NCBI GenBank assembly: GCA_003254885.1
Contig: QANT01000366.1
Coordinates: 1 to 22,115 of the forward strand
Direction: 5' to 3'
DNA: 22,115 nucleotides
Source: Purshia tridentata
Taxonomy: Eukaryota; Streptophyta; Magnoliopsida; Rosales; Rosaceae
Made by a program: the position numbers and the translations under genes. Shown here in pieces: positions 9,400 through 17,925 of this stretch. The notes under the pieces are model-generated. The model had not been told where the DNA came from and did not search any database. It saw only the letters and a program-made list of their open reading frames with translations. The first letter of the stretch is position 1; every line of letters starts with the position of its first letter.

Positions 9400-9774
9400 T
9401 TATCTCTAGTTGAGATCTGATTATTGTTCAAATGAAGATAGGCTAAAAATCAAAAGAAAGATCTGTTTGTTGCATGTGAAGTAATAGGCTAAAAACCAAA
9501 AACAAAAGAAATTCTCGTGATGGCGAATAAACATCCAAAAGGGTGCTAAATGGCCCAAAAGGTAGAAGTGGGCTTATTTTGTAGTATGCCTCCTGCAGTG
9601 GACTGCCGAGGTATTTACTAAAAAAAAGATATCACAACTGAATCATTGTAATATCTTTGTGGGTCTAGCAACAAAGTAGAATCATTGTCAAGTGGACCAG
9701 GGGGTGCCTAAGCCGAAAACAAAAAAGTAAAGTAGAATCATTGTGGGTCTAGCAACAACCCTGGCAGTGGAATA
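9400..9774. other. 3' flank of the sulfate transporter pseudogene
   Basis: No gene is seen. AAGTAGAATCATTGT occurs at 9674-9688 and 9730-9744, and GTGGGTCTAGCAACAA flanks both, so a short imperfect duplication of about 56-85 bases is present. On the minus strand this would be the former 3' untranslated region of the sulfate transporter copy. Confidence 0.5.
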
Positions 9775-11019
9775 TCAAGGATGTTGGTGATTGGGAGCAA
9801 AGGAAAGAATGGCATCTGCAACTGAAAGAAAAATCTTGTCCTTCCCAATCAATTCCACAAACTCGGATCCATGTATCTTGTCTATCACTACTGTTCCGGG
9901 ATTTGCTAAAGCAAGCTGCATGTCAAATAACAAAAACTTAATTATTGCTCTTTCTTTCTTTCTTTTTTCTGTTAGTTAACCACTTATATCTTTTTAATAA
10001 TTACCTGAATCTCTCTCTGCTGAAGACTCCATGTATAGTTCTTCCAAGGCATGGATGCCACTTGTATCAATGTCAGTGACAGCTGCATACATATAAGCGC
10101 GCAGGAAACGAAACTAAATCAAATCCAGAATCATCATCAATAAATAATATATATAATAAGTCAATTATCGTGTCTTGATACCTCGATCTCAATCTAAAAC
10201 AAAATTAGGTTAGGAGGATTCACTTACGAGACATATTTCAACGATCGAGTAGTCGATTTTTGGTAGACTCTTGAGTTTTTGTTGCTCTTCTTCGTCAGTT
10301 ACCCATCTCAAAATTCTGCAATACCTAATAAACTAATTAGTAATCGTTGTACATATATATGTCACACATATATTTATGTAGTACTAGATCATATAAAGGT
10401 GGGTTATATGTACCTCTCCTTAATATAGTTGCAGTTGGAGAAATAAATTGCAGAGTCAACTCTGAGAATGATAATGCCAGGAATCTGAACTGCATTGGGG
10501 TACTGGTCTATGTTTCTGTAGACATTAATGCTAGGGAGCTTGCCAAGTAGTACAGTTCGTGGCCTTGTGACTTGTAAGAGAATTTTAGCGAATGAGATGG
10601 ACACTGCAATGAGAAGACCAATCTCAATGGAAATGAAAACGACGCCGAAGAAGGCTCCCATGCAAGCAACAAAGTCGAGTTTGTCGATCTTATAAATGAG
10701 TTTGGCTGCGTCGTAATCAATCAAGCTGATGACTGCAGAGATAATGATGGAGGCGAGGATGGCGTTGGGGGTGTACTTGAAAAGCGGAGTGATGAGAAGC
10801 AGAGCTAAGAGAACAACGATAGACATGACGATGTTGGAGACTGCTGTTCGGCAACCGGACACGTTATTCACTGCTGAACGAGAGAAGGATCCGGTGGCTA
10901 CATAACACGATGTCATTGAACCAACAATGTTCATTGTTCCTAATGCCACCATTTCTTCGTTTCCATTTTAACTGATAGTCCTTCATGCCAGCAAATGTTC
11001 TGCCAATCGCTATAGCTTC
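9775..11019 (-). pseudogene. SULTR1: Sulfate transporter SULTR1-type, 5'-truncated and frameshifted
   Basis: Minus-strand exons: 10414-11019, 10228-10315, 10005-10082, 9775-9915 (stop TGA, complement of 9775-9777), with GT..AG borders. The first block carries GRTFAGMKDYQL, VALGTMNIVGSMTSCYVATG, FSRSAVNN, four hydrophobic membrane segments, and LLQVTRPRTVLLGKLP; the following exons give ILRWVTDEEEQ and a STAS end with LANPGTVVIDKIHGSEF. This is diagnostic of plant H+/sulfate cotransporters of group 1, plasma-membrane high-affinity uptake proteins of about 650 residues. Only roughly the last 260-270 residues remain; no upstream exons are found. Lesions: an extra base in the T-run 10966-10969, a 2-base insertion near the end of exon 10228-10315, and a 1-base insertion in exon 10005-10082. 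The last two together restore the frame but scramble the STAS VTDIDTSGIHALEEL segment. Confidence 0.87.
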
Positions 11020-11433
11020 CTGCATGCATGTATATATATACGTACGTACGTTAAGATCAAATAGATCCATGCATGCATTGAATACAATTAGAACTAAATA
11101 AAAGCATATGGCCAACTTCATATATATACACTAGTAGCTTTGCATCCAAGTATTATGAGATAATAAAACTTCATAACATGCATGCATGCATATATGCGTG
11201 CATTACTTATTACGATATATTGTGTATATATATATATATACATATATTATGTTTACCTTTATGAAAATGAATTACTTACAAGGAAAATAATTTTATGTCT
11301 CAAAATGAGGTATCTCAAAATTGCCTCAATGAAGTGGAATTTTCATTTCATAATTGTGATTATCCACTTCATATTTTAATCGCCACATCAGTATTTTTAA
11401 AGACATAATTACCCTTTTAATTAAAAAATATAT

Positions 11434-11699
11434 AAAAATTTGAAAAACATACAAAAAAAATTAAAAACATATAGAAAAATTAAAAAACCATAGAGAAAAA
11501 CTAAAAAGGCATACAAAAAATTTAAAAACATACAGAAAATATTTTAAAACACACAAAAAAATTTAAAAACATACAAAAAAATTAAAAACATATAGAAAAA
11601 ATTCAAGAAATTCAAAAAAAATAAAAAATATATAGAAAAAATTTAAAAACATACAGAAAAATTTAAAAACATACAAAAAAATTAATAGACATTTCAGAA
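11434..11699 (+). repeat. A-rich minisatellite, about 20-bp unit
   Basis: About 13 imperfect tandem copies of a 19-21-base unit, approximately AAAAATTTAAAAACATACA with final AA or AG. Units alternate between CATACAA and CATACAG/CATATAG endings, suggesting a partial higher-order pair. No coding potential. Confidence 0.88.
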
Positions 11700-12140
11700 A
11701 TTTCTATTAAAATTGTTGATAGCTCAGCACCAATTGAAGAACCTTCATCTGTCATATCTAAATCGTCATATCCCTGAAAATTTCATTATCTCTCAATTAA
11801 ACCTTAAACCATAAGCGGTGAATGAGATTAAAATAAAATATAAATATAAATACAACCCTAAAGGTGTAACTGTGTGACAACTTACAACTGTAACTTGTGT
11901 AACAGTACAATTGAATTATAAATATTTGATCGGTGTTAAATAGCCAAAAAAACAGGTTAGAGGCGAGAAAAAAATGAAAAAAAGATATTCTTAGTACGTG
12001 ATTAAAATATACTCTAAAGTAGTTAGGGGATATTGGCTATCAAAAAATAAAAATAAATTAGTAATTAGGGGATATGAATATTAATGGCCCTTACCTTTAT
12101 GCTCGATCTACTTTATAATCATCATTAAATTAAAGTCATA

Positions 12141-12193
12141 TTTTAAGTTTTAACTCTCGAATTTCACTAAAACTCGAGAGTTAAAACTTAAAA
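12141..12193. repeat. Perfect 20-bp inverted repeat with 13-base loop
   Basis: Arms 12141-12160 and 12174-12193 are exact reverse complements (TTTTAAGTTTTAACTCTCGA). The pairing extends imperfectly about 8 more bases outward. It could be the ends of a very small foldback element or a stem-loop; no function is evident. Confidence 0.9.
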
Positions 12194-12361
12194 TTTAACT
12201 TCGAACGATGGTTGTATATCTTAAAATAGATGAGAGCGCTTATACGTACCCTCATCTTGTGAGAAATCGAATAAAGGCCCGCAAAAAATCATAAAAAGAC
12301 CAATGTTTGCTCTTTAGTTAAAAAATGGAAGTTATACACTGTACAGACGAATATATATTAC

Positions 12362-12640
12362 CTGAATCTCTCTCTTATGAAGACTCCTGTATAGTTCTTC
12401 CAAGGCATGGATGTCACTTGGATCAATGTCAGTGACAGCTGCATAAAAAAACTAAATGAAATCCATAAAATAATAATATATATATATATGTCAATCATCG
12501 AGTCATGATATCTCTCAATCGAAAACTAAATTAGAGTAGGATTTACTTACGCGACATTTCAACGATCAAGTAATCGGTTTTTGGTAGACTCTTGTGTTTT
12601 AGCTGTTCTTCTTTCGTCAGTTAATACCCATCTCAAAATT
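12362..12640 (-). pseudogene. SULTR1: Second SULTR1 fragment (two STAS-region exons)
   Basis: Minus-strand exons 12551-12640 and 12362-12438 match the transporter exons at 10228-10315 and 10005-10082, with intron borders conserved. They encode ILRWV..LTDE, a lysine-rich loop, LIVEMS, then VTDIDPSDIHALEELYRSL, the core of the cytosolic STAS domain that SULTR proteins need for activity and trafficking. Exon 12551-12640 has an extra base in GAAAGAAGAA, so the frame breaks, while exon 12362-12438 is undamaged. The expected final exon (LANPG..) is absent downstream, and the exon that should precede is replaced by the repeat block at about 12680. The fragment preserves the original sequence at two sites where the 9775-11019 copy has insertions, which exposes those as errors in that copy. 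Confidence 0.85.
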
Positions 12641-12689
12641 CTGCAATAAATAATAAACTAATTAGTAGTAGTTGTACATAATTCAAATA

Positions 12690-12926
12690 TAAAACATCGC
12701 TGTTTCGTGTGCCAAATTTTATTGTATTTATATAAAATATATAATATATGTAAAGTTGCAAATGCATGCATCATGCATGTCAAACCTCGATCAGTCCGTC
12801 GTCACCAAGTAAAACGGGAAGAACTAAAATTGCGTCCAGGTTCAATGAATCTGAAGGTGTTGAATTTCTGATTACCATATTTAAGTGCTTGTTTGATAGA
12901 TAAGAATACGATATATATATATATAA
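12690..12926. repeat. Locally repeated block, copy 2 (left part)
   Basis: Closely matches 5878-6104, including TTTCGTGTGCC, TATTGTATTTATATAAA, AAGTAAAACGGGAA and CAGGTTCAATGAATCTGAAG. It is interrupted at 12926 by a transposon and resumes at about 14198 (TTAATAGCCCATTAATGTC, then a poly-T run near 14300). The left junction with the SULTR1 fragment falls near 12680. Confidence 0.8.
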
Positions 12927-14188
12927 GGGTAATTGTGTTAAATATACCCTTTTAATACCAAAAACACTTTTTTAACCCCTCCCTTTCTAAGTTAATCTTT
13001 TATGACTCTTTAGGTCATAATTGGACAAAAATGCCCCTAATCAGTTTTTGCTTCTCTCTTCCTCTCACACCCTTACAACTCTCTCTCTTTCCACTGTCAA
13101 CAACATCATCAGAAGACCCATTTCGGATCAAAGCCTGGTGCTTCTCTCAAACATGGACAGTTTGTCTCCATCTTCAGCTTGTTCAATGTTTTTCTTAGGA
13201 AAAAAGGGCTTAGATTAGGCTGGGAGGTTTGCTGTTTTTTGTTTTTTTGTTTTTTTAATTTATATTAAGTATTATTTAACTAATAATGGACTCTGACTTT
13301 GAAGAAATTTTCTGATATGGTGTAATGGGTGATAAATGAGAGATGAAGTAGGTGTACTTCTCCAAATTTGAACATGGATTTGTTGTTCCAGATTTGAAAC
13401 GCAGATCTGGGTTTGTTGTTGCAGGTCTTGTCGACACATGGTCGACAAATGGTTGACACATGATTGTCAAGTCATGTCGGACGTAGCTGTAGCACAATAA
13501 CACCATGTGCTATAGCCATGTGTGTAGCACCATTGCTTGTCGACCTTGTGTCGAACATTTGTCGACAAAAAATGTAAAAAAATAGAATACGATGAACCCG
13601 CTGCAGCACTATCTGTAGCATCATATGTCGACCACTTGTCGACCATGTGTCAACCAAATCTGCAACATCAAACCCAGAAAGTCCATTAATGGAAAATCTT
13701 CATAACTCAAAACTAATATTTCATTCTCTGTTTGTTTTTCTTTTCTAGAGCTTTTCTTGATGTTTTGTCTTCTGAGTCATTTTTTTTGGAGACATTTACG
13801 ACCAATTGGATGATCGATTGATTGGCTCTTTCAACATCATCATCCTCCTCATCTTCCCAAAAAATTTTGAAGAACCTAACAGAAAGAAAACGAACAAAAT
13901 TTGAAGTTGGGAGAGTGTTGACGTCTGCATATTGGGTGGGTTTTCAAATCTGTGAATTCATGATGTTTGCAACTCTACATATTGGGTGAGAGAGAGAGAG
14001 GAAATCTGAAAATTTAGAGAGATAAAGGAAGAAAGATGGGCAAAGAACTGGGTAGAATTTGGAGGTGTAATATGGAAAGGGATAGTTTGGTCAGAAATTG
14101 GGCCAAAGAGCTAGAAAAGTTTAATTTTGTTTGGAAGAGTTAAATAAGTTTATTTTGTATTAATGAGGTATATTTAATAAAATTACCC
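12927..14188. mobile_element. Nonautonomous Mutator-like element with 9-bp target duplication
   Basis: The 1262-bp element starts GGGTAATT and ends AATTACCC. The first 32 bases match the reverse complement of the last 32 at 27 positions, and weaker inverted similarity continues to about 110 bases (left about 12927-13035, right about 14080-14188). Flanking 9-mers are identical: TATATATAA at 12918-12926 and 14189-14197. Long TIRs plus a 9-bp duplication are typical of Mutator-superfamily elements. The insertion splits the repeat block whose uninterrupted form is at 5868-6298. No transposase is present. Caution: the duplicated 9-mer lies in low-complexity TA sequence. Confidence 0.8.
13407..13677. 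repeat. Inverted repeat rich in GTCGAC inside the Mutator-like element
   Basis: Arms 13407-13462 and 13622-13677 are reverse complements at 48 of 56 positions. The palindromic site GTCGAC occurs six times in this interval (13430, 13441, 13539, 13561, 13627, 13638), and TGTGTAGCAC/TGTAGCA-type pieces lie in the loop. No gene fragment is recognised. The whole element is loosely palindromic, with pyrimidine-rich sequence near 13060-13090 facing GA-rich sequence near 13986-14030. Confidence 0.82.
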
Positions 14189-14480
14189 TATATATAATAG
14201 GATTATAGGCTTATAATAATTAATAGCCCATTAATGTCTTATGATTTGCCGTTGAATTCAATCTTTTTAAACATGTAATTAATGAAGGACAGGTGTTCCC
14301 TTTTTTTTTTTTTAATGGAATATTTTGTTGAGTTTAGGTACATGATACATCGTACATGTTCTATTGTATAAGTTTTGCATGTTTACGATGAATAGGTCCA
14401 TTTGTAATAAAAGAAATAAAATAAAAGGGCATCACTTCTGTCACCTCCTTGTCAAATAGGATACTTTATAATTATAATAA
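14189..14480. repeat. Block copy 2 (right part) joined to spacer sequence
   Basis: From 14198 the sequence resumes the block interrupted at 12926. At about 14345 it passes into material like the spacer of the 590-bp repeats (CATCGTACATG, then GGTCCATTTGTAATAAA, GGGCATCACTT, CACCTCCTTGTCAAATAGG). The same block-then-spacer order is seen at 15850-16393. Confidence 0.72.
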
Positions 14481-15083
14481 ATTAGAAAAATCCCCTTCAG
14501 ATTCACATATTTTAAATTAAAACATATATCATTATCTTTTAAAATGCTTTATGTCACATCTTATTTTACTTTACAATTATTTTACCTCATAGCAGTTTTA
14601 TTTCACAACAATACCAAATTAAGTCTTAACTCTTTTGCCCACTTGCCAACTCATCATTCTTTCTTTTTAAAATTTTTTAATCAAAACTTTTTAACTTTAT
14701 AAGTTCCTCACATGCCCTCAATCATATTTGAGACGTTTTTTCAATAGTTGACTATTTATTTTTGATAACGTCTGTATTTACTCTTTACAATTTTTTGTGG
14801 TTTAAATGGAAATGATTTTCTAGATTTTTTTTCAAATGTCAAATATAATGCCTGTATATGAATTTTTTTTTTGAATTATATTAATAATTATAAACAAATA
14901 AATAATCTACAAATAATTCTCATAAAAAAATTTCTATATAAATATAATGAACTCAATCTTTAACAAATAAATAACCTACACAAATTAAAGAACCTACATT
15001 AACCTATACATATAATTGTCGGTTGTAGGTTCCTTATTTGACTGAATCATGGTCTGAAGAAGTATATATATATGAAACCCGCT
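14481..15083. other. AT-rich intergenic sequence
   Basis: No gene is supported. Short related stretches AACAAATAAATAATCTAC (14894) and AACAAATAAATAACCTAC (14962) suggest a local duplication. A small stem (GAACCTAC near 14990 facing GTAGGTTC near 15025) is present. Otherwise nothing is recognised. Confidence 0.5.
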
Positions 15084-15342
15084 TCAGGTGTGAACATGCG
15101 AACGTTCGCACCTTTCACTGATCGATCGATTTTGGTTTTTCAACATTTATATAATAGGTTAGCTCAAGAATTTTGGGTAAGAGGGGATGGGGTAAAAAAG
15201 TTGGAATTTGCCTTTACAAATAGGGGACGAAAGCAACAGCGATCGCTGCTGTGTAAAAAAGGAGACTAATCATTGGTGAAGGGAAACCAGGCAATCAGTA
15301 TCAGGTGCGCATGGGTGCGCTTGTCCTTAAGTTCGCACCTGA
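15084..15342. mobile_element. MITE-like element, about 259 bp
   Basis: TCAGGTGTGAAC at 15084-15095 faces GTTCGCACCTGA at 15331-15342 (one mismatch over 12). Both are bordered outward by TATATATA runs, so the inverted repeat may extend. GC content is higher than the surroundings. Two 12-base palindromes lie inside: GCGAACGTTCGC at 15098-15109 and CAGCGATCGCTG at 15237-15248. No convincing target duplication could be read because of the flanking TA repeats, so the superfamily is undetermined. The open frame inside (15072-15269) does not resemble a known protein. Confidence 0.6.
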
Positions 15343-15570
15343 TCAAATTTGTATATATATACAAATCTCTTCTCCATTGATGGATCCATCAAATAATTTT
15401 ATTTCAGGAATCTTTGATAGAGCCCACTTCATATAGTATTTTAACGATCCGATTTTTAGGTATATATTTAATTAAAGGTTATCTTTGTAAAAATTAGACA
15501 AATTGAAAATTATTAAACTATCTAACTTTGATCAAATAAATAAATAGACAAAATATTCTTTGGAGGGGCC
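15343..15570. other. Unannotated AT-rich spacer
   Basis: No coding or repeat feature is recognised between the MITE-like element and the direct repeat starting at 15571. Confidence 0.5.
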
Positions 15571-15710
15571 ATGCATTGCATTCATTCGATTTAATTACCC
15601 TTTTTCGATCATCTTTAATTGCATTGCATACAATACAGCTTTCATTTTATATTGCATTAATACTTTTACATATTGAATTTCGTTTCTTATTACATGAAAT
15701 ATTTTGTGTT
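15571..15710 (+). repeat. 140-bp direct repeat, left copy
   Basis: Contains ATTGCATTCATTCGATTT, TTGCATTGCATACA, ATATTGCATTAAT and TTTCTTATTACATGAAAT in order, and is repeated at about 16776-16929. The two copies enclose about 1.07 kb. No primer-binding site or TG..CA ends are seen, so a tandem duplication fits better than LTRs. Confidence 0.75.
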
Positions 15711-16018
15711 CTGGGAAGACTTATTAGATAAAACGTTCGATCCGGGATTTGAGTGCCTTTTTGGCTTCCAAATATTTTCTATTAACTTGAAACGTAATAA
15801 GTTGATAAATGAACTCTAGATTTAGGTGACAAAGTGAAAAATGTTTATCTGAATTCGCTGTTTCGTGTGCCAAATTTTATTGTATTTATATAAAATATAT
15901 AATAATGTAAAGTTGCAAGTGCATGTCAAACCTCAGTCCGTCATCAAGTAAAACGGGAAGAACTTAAACTGCGTCCAGGTTCAATGAATCTGAAGCTGTT
16001 GAATTTCTGAATTCCATA
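15711..16018. repeat. Duplicated flank plus repeat block copy 3
   Basis: 15711-15775 matches about 4426-4505 (AACGTTCGATCC, TTTTTGGCTTC). 15850-16018 matches the block at 5878-6075 and 12695-12880, with small deletions (for example the CATGCATGC part). The block ends abruptly at about 16018 and joins spacer sequence. Confidence 0.75.
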
Positions 16019-16393
16019 TTTGTAATAAAAAATTAAAGGGCATCACTTAATTATTTTTTATTTGTAGTAGCTTGCACCTCCTTGTCAAAAAGGATATTTA
16101 TAATTAGAAGGACACTTCTGAGATTTGAAGTATTTTTGCACAGACCAGACCTGGAGATCTTAGAAATTACAAAACATCCTCTTGGGGAGTGCATGCCAAC
16201 TATGCTCATGTGCCACTTTAGTCCATTTGTAGGTCGCACCTCCTTGTCAAATAGGATACCTTATGATTAGAAGGACACTTACTTCTGAGATTTAAGGTGT
16301 TTTTGCATAGATCAGCCTTGTGATTTCATAAATTTCAAAACAACCTCCTGGCTGTGCATTGGGTAATCTGTTTTGGTCTTGAAAATAACAAAT
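16019..16393. repeat. Spacer-derived sequence in two tandem copies
   Basis: Two successive copies of the 590-bp-array spacer core lie at about 16070-16227 and 16228-16393. Each carries GCACCTCCTTGTCAAA, AGAAGGACACTT, TTCTGAGATTT and TTTTTGCA(C/T)AGA. They are degenerate and non-coding. Confidence 0.72.
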
Positions 16394-16527
16394 TAAGTTG
16401 TCCTTATTAAAATTGAATGCCAACTATATATACTCTTTTCATTTGACACATGTCGCTCCAAGACCTCTATCACATGTCACCACATATCGACGCCAAGTGA
16501 CATTGGCCTCCCACTTGACCACCGACA

Positions 16528-16650
16528 GCCACCATCGAACCTTCACAAGACCACCATGGAGCCTTTGCCAGACCACTACCAGACTTTCGCTAGACAATGG
16601 TTGAACCTTCATGGAACCACCACCAAACCTTTGTTGGACCACCACCGGCC
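16528..16650 (+). repeat. 22-bp minisatellite
   Basis: Five complete units of exactly 22 bases (16528-16549, 16550-16571, 16572-16593, 16594-16615, 16616-16637) and a partial sixth. Most units begin ACCACC or similar and continue toward an AACCTT-like middle. This GC-richer island (about 16430-16730) also has scattered CATGTGTCA/CACATGTC motifs on both sides. Open frames on both strands across it are a by-product of the repeat, since 22 is not a multiple of 3 and all frames are sampled. Confidence 0.82.
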
Positions 16651-16775
16651 ATGTGTCACTCATCTCCATATTGTCCACACGCCATGTGTCATCTCCTTGT
16701 TGTCTATGTACAATGTGTCATCGCAATTCCATGTTACTTTTTATAATAGTTTTTATAGTAGTTATATTAATATAA

Positions 16776-16929
16776 CATTGCATTCATTCTGCATATGCAT
16801 TGAATTGCGTTCATTCGATTTGTATACATTTCATCTTGTATTGCATTGCATACAGCTTGCAATTCATATTGCATTAATTAATACTTTTACATGTTGAATT
16901 TCATTTCTTATTACATGAAATCTTGTGTT
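16776..16929 (+). repeat. 140-bp direct repeat, right copy
   Basis: Second copy of the sequence at 15571-15710, with a short local expansion of the TGCATT motif. It closes the duplicated mosaic and is followed by unrelated DNA. Confidence 0.75.
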
Positions 16930-17925
16930 GATGTAGTTGCTTTGTTTAGATCAGATCGAGCACATTTTCAATCCCAGTATGTGTTATATTATGTTGTCCA
17001 TATATCTTGCATGATGGCATATTTGGAGTAAAGCGAAGTAAAAGGTTTTAGTCTGAGCATGTTTCAAGGATTTCTCACTTACACAAATTTGGAAAAAGTG
17101 AAAGCCAAAACACTTGATCCAAAATATGGGTAAGTAAGGTTATTTATTAAGTTACAAAGGCAATGCTTGGTTTTGGTTGCAAGGAGTCGTTCTTTTGCAT
17201 GATTGCTTTGGTTTGCTCAATACTCACTGATATAAGATATTGTTTAATATGATTGGGTTTAATTTTGATTGATCGCATGTTGTCTCCATTGTCAACAGAA
17301 CTTGGTGATATAACCTGAGCAGCAATTAATTTCCTATTCGATTTTGAGTTTGAGATGAAATTTTGGCTGAATTAGAGAATTAGGAAACCCAAAATTGAGG
17401 CAAGCTAGGCTGGAAAACCTTCCACTATACAAAACTCCATTATACATTCTAAGAAGATATGAGGTGAATCCGAACTCTATACCACATTACCACCGATAAA
17501 TAAAAAAATGATTACATATTTGTTATTGTCTAACGTTGCAGAGGTTAAACGACTTCATTTATAAAAAACAAACTCATAAAGTTTCAGTCTAAAGAAGAAA
17601 CATATATAAGTTAATTACATTTTGCAATAATGAGATCAAATTGAAATTCCGCCCAGACTTTAGGGGTGTAAAATGTAATTATGTATTTATGGATGAATCC
17701 TCAAACTAAATGAGCTAACTTTGCAAACAAATCTAGTAATCCCCAACTGAATGTTGCGCATCTGCAGCTCAAAGTGTGCTGCTGGTAGTTCCTAAGATTC
17801 CCTTCCTTTGCAAAACATCCTTGCCCTTGATGATAAAACTCTAGAAATCGACTCATTTTGTTTCGAGTAGGAGAGCTTCATTTCTTGCCAAGCAAAAGAA
17901 ATGAATATTGGATGCCTTGGCCAAA
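16930..17925. other. 3' flank of the methyltransferase gene
   Basis: No gene is recognised. An inverted repeat lies at 17612-17626 and 17667-17681 (TAATTACATTTTGCA and its near complement, 1 mismatch over 15), perhaps the ends of a very short element. 17683-17730 is shared with 5186-5240. The stretch 17800-17925 would hold the 3' untranslated region of the minus-strand gene; it resembles about 4750-4871 weakly. Confidence 0.5.

Larger units (their letters stand above)
11020..12361. other. Insertion-rich stretch between two SULTR1 fragments
   Basis: No exon of the transporter or of any other gene is recognised. It holds CATGCATGC/TATATA simple sequence (11021-11060, 11178-11242), the A-rich minisatellite (11434-11699) and a hairpin (12141-12193). 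A possible transposon-like segment around 11290-11430 is unassigned. Confidence 0.55.

Noticed and set aside
13021..13218. 65-residue serine-rich open frame in the Mutator-like element
   Set aside because: It lies in pyrimidine-rich subterminal DNA and resembles no known family; probably chance.
16439..16897. Overlapping open frames on both strands (79 and 113 residues)
   Set aside because: They are produced by the 22-bp minisatellite and GC-rich island, with no protein-family resemblance.
15571..16929. Full LTR retrotransposon with 140-bp LTRs
   Set aside because: No primer-binding site, polypurine tract or TG..CA ends could be seen, and the interior consists of locally shared duplicated pieces.
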